58,637 bases of DNA from Tannerellaceae bacterium (GTDB taxonomy: Bacteria > Bacteroidota > Bacteroidia > Bacteroidales > Tannerellaceae). The DNA is taken from positions 1 through 58,637 of the forward strand of contig JAJQAZ010000114.1 in NCBI GenBank assembly GCA_021203545.1, written 5' to 3'. The notes beneath the pieces were generated by a model. The model ran no database searches. It had not been told where the DNA came from and saw nothing but the letters and a program-made list of their open reading frames with translations. Positions 51,943-58,637 of this stretch are shown here, in pieces (the first letter of the stretch is position 1; the number at the start of each line of letters is the position of its first letter). A program made the position numbers and the translations under genes.

Positions 51943-52685
51943 TTAACAATCTTTTGGTTTTTGTGCTTCCATATATAGGCTGGTTTTGGCTCTGTGTGGA
52001 CTATCTTTTAATAATCTTTTATCGTTTCCCTGCATAAAAGAGGTTTGATAAACATTTACAAAGCCGATACTTTCACAAATTTCTTTGAAGAATCTTTCAT
52101 CCCAGACTGAAACATGTCCATAGTTTTGTGTCAGCTGATAGATTGCTTCTGCAAGAGAACTGTATTTATCTGTTTCTGCCAGTTGAAGGACTTCCTGTAA
52201 GCCGGGAACACATATTCTCATCCAGGCACCGGGTTTCATTGACGGAATAATTCTTTAAACAGATGCAGGCAATCAACCGGATGCAGATGCTCAATCGTAT
52301 GTTCGGAAAAGACACCATCCCAATAATTGTCCGGGCATTTCATTTTTCTCCTGAAATCCAGTAACCAATCGTATGTATCCTTTTTCCTCCACGGCAACCA
52401 GCGTAGGTAAAAATAATCCGCATTAATGAATTCTTCAATATAATTGTCTCCACATCCAAGATGTAAAATCTGAAAATCAGGTTTTTCAGGCACCTGTTTC
52501 CCGTATAAAATTCTACCCCAGAAGCCACAGAAAGGAATTTTTTACCTTTTTCCCCATACCTGTTTCCCGTATAAAATTCTACCCCAGAAGCCACATACCT
52601 CATAAAGAAAAAGCTTTCTCCAGTTCCATTTGTATTCTGTCTTAAAAATCTCTTTCTCACAAATCTCTTTGATATGCTCTTTCAT
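51943..52685 (-). pseudogene. Class I SAM-dependent methyltransferase, broken by a 66-bp duplication and a frameshift
   Basis: The gene starts MKEHIKEICEKEIFKTEYKW at 52685. It reads into VCGFWGRILYGKQV, meets a TAA created by a repeated segment, and resumes in the same frame as CGFWGRILYGKQVPEKPDF followed by the SAM-binding motif ILHLGCGDNYIEEFINADY. A second break near 52236-52240 separates …HLFKELFR from MKPGAWMRICVPGLQEVLQ. The C-terminal part ends at 51943. Family members with the LHLGCG start and the EHTIEHL motif are often sugar or O-antigen methyltransferases; the target here is unknown. It has no evident link to the neighbouring PUL. Confidence 0.82.
52492..52595. repeat. 38-bp direct repeat (66-bp period) inside the methyltransferase gene
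   Basis: Copies at 52492-52529 and 52558-52595 are identical over 38 bases. The 66-bp period is a multiple of three, so the frame is kept, but the 28-bp spacer brings an in-frame TAA on the minus strand. Deletion by recombination between the copies would restore the coding sequence. Confidence 0.85.
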
Positions 52686-52835
52686 GGTATAAGGGTGTAA
52701 AAATAAGAATCAAAGATACATAGTTTTTACTACCCAAATAGATGCAGAACCGGAAAAATTTCCAGGAATCCCGGCGAAAATTTGTCTGTTCTTCAGAAAT
52801 CACTTATTTTTGATTACCATAGATATAAATAGTAC

Positions 52836-53300
52836 ATGAAACGTTCCCTGACTTTTACCATACTAATACTATTCATTCTGCTTTTTACCGGAACCCATTC
52901 TCTGTTTTCTTGAACCCGAAAGCCGGAGCGACCAGAACCGTCTGCTTAGTATTGTACACACAGGCAACACAACCGGATATTATATAGACATTTTCCGTTC
53001 AAAGAAACAACGGGGAGGAGATAAATTCCACGATTATTTCTACCATAATTTAGGGCAGGTATTACCGTAACTGCAACCTATGCCATAGTAGCAGAGGAAA
53101 AAGGAAACTATACTTTATTCCTGGGCAATGGAACACTGTTACAGGCCAAAGGTTGTACAATACAGGCCGAATCGCCCACCAATGTTGTCTTGGAATACAA
53201 AGACGGGGCCTGGTACCTGGCCAGCGAAAAACCGGTAACCATCCGGTTGCCGGGTAAAAAGAAAACCGGATATAAAGCCTTGAAATACCAAAAGTTGTAA
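52836..53300 (+). pseudogene. Remnant of a heparinase II/III-like secreted enzyme
   Basis: Three fragments in three frames read as one damaged gene. The first is a signal peptide (MKRSLTFTILILFILLFTGTHS). The second is a beta-sandwich piece (LLSIVHTGNTTGYYIDIFRS, then HDYFYHNLGQ). The third is a C-terminal piece (ITVTATYAIVAEEKGNYTLF, then GNGTLLQAKG) ending at 53300. The NTTGYY-DIFRS and YHNLGQ patterns recall the C-terminal beta-sandwich of heparinase-type lyases, from memory. The whole catalytic domain is missing, so this is a deletion remnant with later indels. Confidence 0.6.
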
Positions 53301-53359
53301 AAAATCCGGGATTTAAACAAATCTAAAAGAGCTTCTGTTGATTATAGAAAAATAATTCG

Positions 53360-54298
53360 ATGGAAGCTCAATCAAAGCCTGGAAAGAAATTCAGTTTCTC
53401 TGTACTTATCAGGATCGTAAAAAATACAATCGACGGATTTAACGACGATAACGTTGCCCGTCTGAGTGCCTCGTTAGCCTATGCAACACTTTTTTCTATC
53501 ATACCTTTTGTATCTCTGCTCATCACAATCGGCACATTCTTCCAGGCCGATCTGGGTAATCAGTTATACACTCAACTATCGCCAATACTGGGAAGCGACG
53601 TTGTAGACCAGCTTAAAAGCATAATAAACAATGCGGAAGATAGCAATGCCTCCACATTTGCCACTCTTATTTCACTGGGAGTTACCGTTTTTGGTGCCAC
53701 AGCAATCTTTGCTGAAATACAAAGTTCATTAAATTCAATATGGGGCATAAAAGCAATTCCCAAAAGAGGCTGGCTTAAATATATCAGAAACAGGTTACTC
53801 TCTTTTTCTATTATCCTCATATTTGCTTTTATACTGCTGGTTACCTTCAGTATTACGAACCTGATAACCAACCTAAGCCACCAAATCATGGCCAGTTATC
53901 CCGGAATAGTAGAAATATTAGTCCGGGTAATAGGAGTACTACTCAATATCGGAGTTACCACCTTCATCTTTGTACTAATGTTTAAAATGTTGCCGGATGC
54001 TAAAATAAGAAGTAAAGATGTCTTTGTAGGAGCTTTGGTTACTACTCTGTTGTTCCTGCTTGGGCAATGGGGAATATCCCTTTATATTGGCATAGCCAAT
54101 GTAGGTTCGGTATACGGAGCCGCAGCATTTATGGTTATCCTTATCACCTGGATTTACTATTCCGCAATCATTATATACATAGGAGCAGAGTTTACCCAAT
54201 CGTGGGCCGACGAAATGGGTGGCAGCATTGTACCGGATGAATTTGCAGTAACAACAAAAACAATAGAAGTACACGAAAATCAGCCCGGATCTGCATAG
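53360..54298 (+). CDS. YihY/virulence factor BrkB family membrane protein
   Basis: 312 residues with about six membrane helices and the family pattern: a short N-terminal cytoplasmic part, NVARLSASLAYATLFSIIPF (helix 1), LGVTVFGATAIFAEIQSSLNSIW (conserved), then helices ending in YYSAIIIYIGAEFTQSWA. Such proteins were once called ribonuclease BN by mistake; their role is not settled. It precedes the response regulator by about 70 bp on the same strand. Intact. Confidence 0.9.
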   Translation: MEAQSKPGKKFSFSVLIRIVKNTIDGFNDDNVARLSASLAYATLFSIIPFVSLLITIGTFFQADLGNQLYTQLSPILGSDVVDQLKSIINNAEDSNASTFATLISLGVTVFGATAIFAEIQSSLNSIWGIKAIPKRGWLKYIRNRLLSFSIILIFAFILLVTFSITNLITNLSHQIMASYPGIVEILVRVIGVLLNIGVTTFIFVLMFKMLPDAKIRSKDVFVGALVTTLLFLLGQWGISLYIGIANVGSVYGAAAFMVILITWIYYSAIIIYIGAEFTQSWADEMGGSIVPDEFAVTTKTIEVHENQPGSA

Positions 54299-54369
54299 AT
54301 GAATTAAAATGCTTCCCTGTTTCTTATAAATAAATAGTATATTTGTTTGGCGATTGCGGATACAAGGAT

Positions 54370-55701
54370 ATGACAAACAGACAGATTTTAATAGTAGAAG
54401 ATGATATTTCGTTCGGAACCATGCTGCAAAAATGGTTTGGAACGAATGGATATGCATGCACATTGGTAACGTCCGTAGCGAGAGCGAAAGAAGAAATTAC
54501 AGCAGGAAGTTTCCAGCTTGTACTTACCGATCTTCGTTTACCGGATGGCGACGGCATAATGCTGCTTAGCTGGATACGCGAAACAAACAAACAACTTCCT
54601 GTTATCATCATGACAGGCTACGCCGAAGTACAAAGTGCTGTTGCCGCGATGAAGATCGGAGCATACGACTACCTTGAAAAACCAATCAATCCCACCATCC
54701 TAAAGCAAAAAATCGAACAGGTCTTTACTGCCGCACCTACGCCTGCGGTTCCTGTTACTATAGCCCCGGAAGAAGCATCCGGCGAAAGCATCGTATATGG
54801 CGACAGTGCTTCTGCCCGGCAGCTCTATGACCACATCCGGCTTGTAGCCCCTACCAACCTTTCTGTACTGATAACCGGCGAAAGTGGTACGGGCAAAGAA
54901 TACGCCGCCCGTATGATCCACCGGAACAGCCGGCGTGCCGGGGCCCCTTTTATTGCTGTAGACTGCGGAAGCCTGAGCCGCGAACTGGCTCCCAGCGAAC
55001 TATTCGGACACCTCAAAGGCTCTTTCACTTCTGCCATAGCCAATAAAACAGGCGTTTTCGAACAGGCACAGGGAGGAACAGTCTTTCTTGACGAAGTGGG
55101 TAACCTGCCATACGACGTACAGGTACAACTACTCCGTACCCTGCAGGAACGAACCGTTCGTCCGGTAGGTTCGGCTACCGGTATCCGTGTCGATATCCGT
55201 ATCATTGTAGCTACCAACGAAGACCTCCGGCGGGCTATCCTTGCAGGCCGCTTCCGGGAAGACCTCTACCACCGTCTCAACGAATTCTCCATCGAGATGC
55301 CCCCTCTGCGCGAGCGGGTAGAAGACATAACGGCCTTTGCCAACCATTTCCTGCAAAAAGCCAACGAAGAACTCGAGCAACAGGTACAGGGTTTTACCCC
55401 CGAAGTACTCCATATATTCAAACAATATAACTGGAGCGGCAACCTCCGTGAAATGGGAAACGTAATACGCCGCACAGTCCTCTTCACCCGGACCGGATTC
55501 ATAACACCGGACACCCTGCCCCCTTTGCTGGCTACTAATACCCACGAGAAAGACCTCATTACATACAGTGGAGATGAAGAGAAAAAAATCCGTGCAGCCC
55601 TGCAAATAACTCATGGCAACAAAGCCGCAGCCGCCCGCCTGCTGAAAATAGACCGCAAAACCCTATACAACAAACTATCTGTTTATAAAATAGAAGATTA
55701 A
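54370..55701 (+). CDS. Sigma-54-dependent response regulator (NtrC/RteB type)
   Basis: About 443 residues from MTNRQILIVEDDISFGTML. Receiver domain (about 1-120, phospho-Asp in LVLTDLRLPDGDG), AAA+ domain with Walker A GESGTGKEYAARM, the sigma-54 contact loop written GSFTSA in place of the textbook GAFTGA, Walker B GGTVFLDEVGNL and arginine-finger region, then a Fis-type helix-turn-helix (GNKAAAARLLKIDRKTLYNKL). It activates sigma-54 promoters by ATP hydrolysis. Its 3' end overlaps the hybrid kinase gene by 4 bp tail to tail. A sigma-54 promoter with palindromic sites lies beyond the kinase and is the obvious candidate target. Confidence 0.93.
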   Translation: MTNRQILIVEDDISFGTMLQKWFGTNGYACTLVTSVARAKEEITAGSFQLVLTDLRLPDGDGIMLLSWIRETNKQLPVIIMTGYAEVQSAVAAMKIGAYDYLEKPINPTILKQKIEQVFTAAPTPAVPVTIAPEEASGESIVYGDSASARQLYDHIRLVAPTNLSVLITGESGTGKEYAARMIHRNSRRAGAPFIAVDCGSLSRELAPSELFGHLKGSFTSAIANKTGVFEQAQGGTVFLDEVGNLPYDVQVQLLRTLQERTVRPVGSATGIRVDIRIIVATNEDLRRAILAGRFREDLYHRLNEFSIEMPPLRERVEDITAFANHFLQKANEELEQQVQGFTPEVLHIFKQYNWSGNLREMGNVIRRTVLFTRTGFITPDTLPPLLATNTHEKDLITYSGDEEKKIRAALQITHGNKAAAARLLKIDRKTLYNKLSVYKIED

Positions 55702-58070
55702 CAATAAAGCATCACTAATTCGCCGGCCTGGCGGATGATCTCTTCTACTTCCTGTTTCCACCGGGGAAAATCCGTAGCAGGCTTATCACGCCGGCAATCC
55801 ATCTCTTGCAGCAACGCTACAACCGGGGCCAGCCTGTTAATTTGCATAAACATGGGCAGCATCTTATGGCAAATCCGCTGGGCGTGGTCGAAATCATCCT
55901 TATCAATAGCCTCCTGCAGTTCTCCGATATGCAAAAGAGTGGACTCCACAAAACTATCCAGAATCTCCCGGATCGCCTCTTTATCGTTGCCAAACAACTC
56001 TTCCAATCCTTCCGGTCCGCTTGGTTCCCTGGTGGCAGCCAAACCCAGCATCAAACGTAAATCACCGGTCGAAACAGGTTTCGCCAGATAACCGTCAAAC
56101 CCCAGTCCGGTAGCTATAGGCAAACTAAAATCGCCTCTTCCCGTCATCACAAAAACTGGCATATCCATGGCATATTTCCGTACCATCTGCAACACATCCG
56201 TACCCGTCACAGCACCCATCTCCATATCCGTAATTACTTTATCATACCGGATACCCTCTTTCAGGCGTTGCTCAAACTCCTCCACACTAAAACATCCGGT
56301 AGCATCGTGTCCCAGGCGGGAAACCATATCCATCATCAGGCGCAGGAAAGCCGCATCATCATCAATCAGCAATATCCGTTGACAAGAAACCTCCGTCTCC
56401 GGTGCGGCCTCAACAGCCGGGATCAAAATCCGCACCTTCGTACCTTTACCACATTCAGACTCCACTTCAATACAACCGTTCAATAATTCGGTCAGCCCCT
56501 TCACCACAAACATCCCCACACCTGTACCTTCCGCTATCGAAGTATGATCTTCCAATCTGATAAAAGGCTCAAACAACCTTCCCAACTGATCCTGTGCAAT
56601 ACCTATCCCCGTATCTTCAACAGTAATAAAAATAGTCTCTTCCCGGTAATCAACCTGCAGGCTCACCTGCCCTTCACGGGTATACTTAATCGCATTCGAA
56701 AGAATATTCAACAGAATCTGCTTAATCTTCAACGAATCACTTACCACCGTCAACCGGTGGTCGAAAGTAAGCAACGTACGATATCCTAACCCTTTCGCAT
56801 GTGCCAGCGAAATACAGATATCCTGTATCTCCATACACAACCCGTACAGGTTGAACCGGGTAAGAGAAGCCTGCAAAGCACCCTGTTCAAGCCCCGAAAA
56901 CTCCAGCAGGTTATTCAATAACGAAAGAATATAGGCCCCCGCATTCCTCATGGTTCCGGTAATCTGCTCATCCCATCCCTTATGGGCATCCGCCTGTTCC
57001 AGATTCCCCAGAATCGAATTAAGCGGTGTCTTTATATCGTGTGAAACCGATAGCAACAACCTGTGCCGGCTCTCCATCGTATCCCTGATCCGGCGATTCG
57101 CCTCCTCCAGTGCCCTGCGGCTTCGCATCCCTTGGTTTACATCATTAAAAAGCAAAATAATAAAAAGCAGAATCAACACCAGCGAAATCACACCCGCAAT
57201 CACCGAAAGCGAATGGATATGCCGGACCTCTGCCTCTTCCTCCTCAATACGTAACAAAATAGAACGGATCGAATCCCCATAAAGGTCAAGCAACAACCCC
57301 GATATCCGGCTCGATATCTTCTGGTCGGCAATCAACAACCGGTTCACCTGGTTTTGTATCGTATGAATGCGGCCCCTGTAATCATGCCGGAGTTGTTCCG
57401 TATAAGTAGAAATCTCCGAAAGAAACGGAATCGTATCCACCGGTTGGTTAATAATCAGTAACGAATCCGTAAATACGGTAGATACCGAAACCAGTGTATC
57501 CGGCTCATTCGAAGCAGAAGTAAATATCCGTTGGAAAATATTCTTTCTTGACGGTGGGGTAATATGCAACGTCGTATCCTGTGTAACAGTCGTGATAACA
57601 ATCGAATCCGCCTGAACTAAAGGCTCATAGGTACTTAACCGTTCAATAATCGAATCCGGTCTTTCCTGCATCGTAAACTGCCTGTTCAGTTGCGAAATAA
57701 CAGTTCCCTTCTCCTTAAACAACACACTGATCTCCGATAAAATCTCATCCGCAAAATGTGTCTCTTCCTGCCGGCCTAGCGAATCCAGTTGAACCTCTAT
57801 CGCCTTCAGGTTTTCCCTGAACTGTCGCAGGTGTACCAACCGCCGGGTAGTAACATATTGGTTCGCTTCCTCCTGTGTATGATTAATAAAATTCACCAGG
57901 CTGTCTACCTGTGCAATCCCCTCATAGTAAACCTCAATATTACTCTTATAGGTATCAATAGACTCCTGCAGATTATAAATATAAAAGATGGTACCGCCAC
58001 AAATTGCAGCCACTATTATATAAATAATAACTGCCTTAAACCGTATTTTACTTTCTACTGTGCGTAACAT
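55698..58070 (-). CDS. Hybrid sensor histidine kinase with receiver and HPt domains (RteA type)
   Basis: 790 residues. A membrane helix near the N-terminus (FKAVIIYIIVAAICGGTIFYIY), a long coiled-coil-rich sensor region (about 35-270), a second helix (VIAGVISLVLILLFIILLF), then HisKA (phospho-His in LLLSVSHDIKTPLNS), HATPase (NILSNAIKYTREG, VEDTGIGI, GTGVGMFV), receiver (phospho-Asp in DKVITDMEMG) and a C-terminal HPt (His in AQRICHKMLPMF). A full phosphorelay to the neighbouring sigma-54 regulator is likely. The gene is convergent with the regulator, not in one operon with it. Intact. Confidence 0.93.
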   Translation of the reverse strand: MLRTVESKIRFKAVIIYIIVAAICGGTIFYIYNLQESIDTYKSNIEVYYEGIAQVDSLVNFINHTQEEANQYVTTRRLVHLRQFRENLKAIEVQLDSLGRQEETHFADEILSEISVLFKEKGTVISQLNRQFTMQERPDSIIERLSTYEPLVQADSIVITTVTQDTTLHITPPSRKNIFQRIFTSASNEPDTLVSVSTVFTDSLLIINQPVDTIPFLSEISTYTEQLRHDYRGRIHTIQNQVNRLLIADQKISSRISGLLLDLYGDSIRSILLRIEEEEAEVRHIHSLSVIAGVISLVLILLFIILLFNDVNQGMRSRRALEEANRRIRDTMESRHRLLLSVSHDIKTPLNSILGNLEQADAHKGWDEQITGTMRNAGAYILSLLNNLLEFSGLEQGALQASLTRFNLYGLCMEIQDICISLAHAKGLGYRTLLTFDHRLTVVSDSLKIKQILLNILSNAIKYTREGQVSLQVDYREETIFITVEDTGIGIAQDQLGRLFEPFIRLEDHTSIAEGTGVGMFVVKGLTELLNGCIEVESECGKGTKVRILIPAVEAAPETEVSCQRILLIDDDAAFLRLMMDMVSRLGHDATGCFSVEEFEQRLKEGIRYDKVITDMEMGAVTGTDVLQMVRKYAMDMPVFVMTGRGDFSLPIATGLGFDGYLAKPVSTGDLRLMLGLAATREPSGPEGLEELFGNDKEAIREILDSFVESTLLHIGELQEAIDKDDFDHAQRICHKMLPMFMQINRLAPVVALLQEMDCRRDKPATDFPRWKQEVEEIIRQAGELVMLYC

Positions 58071-58124
58071 TCTTCTTTATTATCTTGCCGGATACAAATG
58101 TAATAAATATAGTTTGAATACATT

Positions 58125-58164
58125 CCACAGATGTGGGTGTGGAAAAAATCCACACATCCACACC
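58125..58164. promoter_or_regulatory. GTGGA/TCCAC palindromes, likely activator binding sites
   Basis: CCACA-GA-TGTGG (58125-58136), GTGTGGA-N5-TCCACAC (58137-58155) and a further TCCACACC (58157-58164) lie next to each other, 90-130 bp upstream of the sigma-54 promoter. A related palindrome GTGGAA-N4-TTCCAC lies at 58282-58297, and the 11-mer ATTCCACAGAT occurs both at 58122 and at 58291. The distance and symmetry fit an enhancer site for an NtrC-type activator; the kinase start at 58070 lies on the other side. Confidence 0.6.
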
Positions 58165-58253
58165 TTTTCCCCAATAGCCATACAAAAATATCTGATATTG
58201 TTCTTCTTTGATTATTAGAGATTTAAGATGTGTTTAAGGAGTTCGTAAAGTTT

Positions 58254-58269
58254 TGGCACACTCCTTGCA
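58254..58269 (+). promoter_or_regulatory. Sigma-54 (-24/-12) promoter
   Basis: TGGCAC at 58254-58259, five bases, then TTGCA at 58265-58269 matches the sigma-54 consensus TGGCAC-N5-TTGC(A/T) fully. The GG and GC dinucleotides have the required spacing. Transcription should start near 58280-58282. Confidence 0.85.
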
Positions 58270-58280
58270 TAACATATAAA

Positions 58281-58442
58281 CGTGGAAGTAATTCCACAGA
58301 TTAATAAATAGAATAAACAACAATCAAATTTATCTTATAAAAAACCCAAAGCAAAACAACAATCTTTGAATATCCGCAAGTTTGGTATAAAAGCATTTAA
58401 CCAAAAACAAGAAACCCGGAGTGTTAGCTCCGGGTTTTCTAT
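58281..58442 (+). ncRNA. Candidate sigma-54-dependent small RNA
   Basis: Downstream of the sigma-54 promoter there are about 160 bases with no ATG in any frame, so a conventional protein is unlikely. The putative 5' end has a small hairpin (GTGGAA-N4-TTCCAC), the middle is A-rich and unstructured (ACAACAATC-type runs), and the 3' end is an intrinsic terminator. This is a typical shape for a bacterial regulatory RNA. A leader of a gene beyond the window, with readthrough of the terminator, remains possible. Confidence 0.6.
58412..58442 (+). terminator. Intrinsic terminator of the candidate small RNA
   Basis: AAACCCGGAG (58412-58421) pairs perfectly with CTCCGGGTTT (58428-58437) around TGTTAG, followed by further T residues and TATTTC. 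It lies about 130 bp after the expected transcription start. Confidence 0.85.
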
Positions 58443-58637
58443 TTCTATAAATTCTTCTATCCTCCAATCGTAAGCCCGAAGCGCTTAAATATGACTAATT
58501 TATTCTTTGAAGAAGGGGATTTGTAATCAGTCGTTGTCGGAAGATTTTAAAGTGCTGGTTTCGTTTTATTTCCCCTCCCTGGGAGCCTGTGTAAAAACTC
58601 TCTTCGTTCTTTGATAAAGTTACAAATTATAAGTGAT
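58443..58637. other. Unassigned tail of the window
   Basis: No gene, repeat or RNA is recognisable. A short open stretch on the minus strand (ending FKRFGLTIGG before a TAG near 58461) lacks a start codon and is preceded by a stop, so it may be a gene remnant or chance. Confidence 0.4.

Noticed and set aside
52236-52239. Two overlapping genes (ATGA coupling) encoding separate methyltransferase halves
   Set aside because: The halves together form one class I methyltransferase and neither half is a complete domain, so a frameshift is simpler.
58443-58637. Gene on the minus strand at the window end
   Set aside because: The open stretch is about 29 codons, lacks a start and has a stop just upstream.

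Overview
The window comes from a Bacteroidales-type genome (Bacteroidetes). I infer this from two SusC/SusD polysaccharide utilization loci (PULs), a hybrid two-component regulator, an ECF sigma/FecR pair, lipoprotein signals ending in SxC, and TAnnTTTG-type -7 boxes. The genus cannot be fixed from the sequence alone; a Parabacteroides/Dysgonomonas-like gut lineage is a guess.

Layout. (1) 1-2532: an IS21-family element (istB, and istA broken by an amber codon) with four tandem ~24-bp terminal repeats. (2) 2682-7864: a type III restriction-modification island (XRE regulator, mod, res); mod carries two frameshifts and res one in a T9 tract. (3) 7865-8475: a non-coding stretch with a decayed tRNA-like sequence, a 15-bp-stem terminator and a nested inverted repeat. 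(4) 8476-16085: housekeeping and hypothetical genes, many broken: an unknown protein, an MFS exporter divergent from an AraC regulator, a GNAT/YoaP protein, a lipoprotein, a DUF6078-like protein, a secreted protein and an HD phosphohydrolase.

(5) 16121-35033: a xylan PUL. A leftward operon GH8 - GH43 - CE1 diverges from a rightward set: the hybrid two-component system (HTCS) regulator, SusC, SusD, a tandem CE1-CE1 esterase, a CE6-GH43 fusion and another GH43. The three leading promoters (GH8, SusC, CE1-CE1) share a GTAACAT operator at the same distance from a TAnnTTTG-like -7 box, so they look like one regulon. The HTCS carries an in-frame deletion removing its membrane segment and phosphoacceptor histidine.

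(6) 35613-51891: an alpha-mannoside / N-glycan-type PUL. A leftward operon SusC (with STN domain) - SusD - DUF3823 - GH92 - GH130 - GH38 lies downstream of FecR, with a divergent ECF sigma factor and a second GH92. Opposite the SusC leader, between fecR and susC, lies a probable DonS-like antisense small RNA. The two PULs converge at about 35.6 kb.

(7) 51943-58637: a methyltransferase broken by a 66-bp duplication, a remnant of a heparinase-like gene, a YihY membrane protein, and a sigma-54 response regulator that ends tail to tail with a hybrid histidine kinase. Beyond the kinase lies a near-perfect sigma-54 promoter, preceded by GTGGA/TCCAC palindromes and followed by about 160 ATG-free bases ending in an intrinsic terminator: a candidate sigma-54-dependent small RNA.

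A striking property of the window is that about 14 genes are interrupted by single-base indels or nonsense codons while many long genes are intact. This means either active gene decay or residual sequencing errors, and every pseudogene call below depends on which is true.
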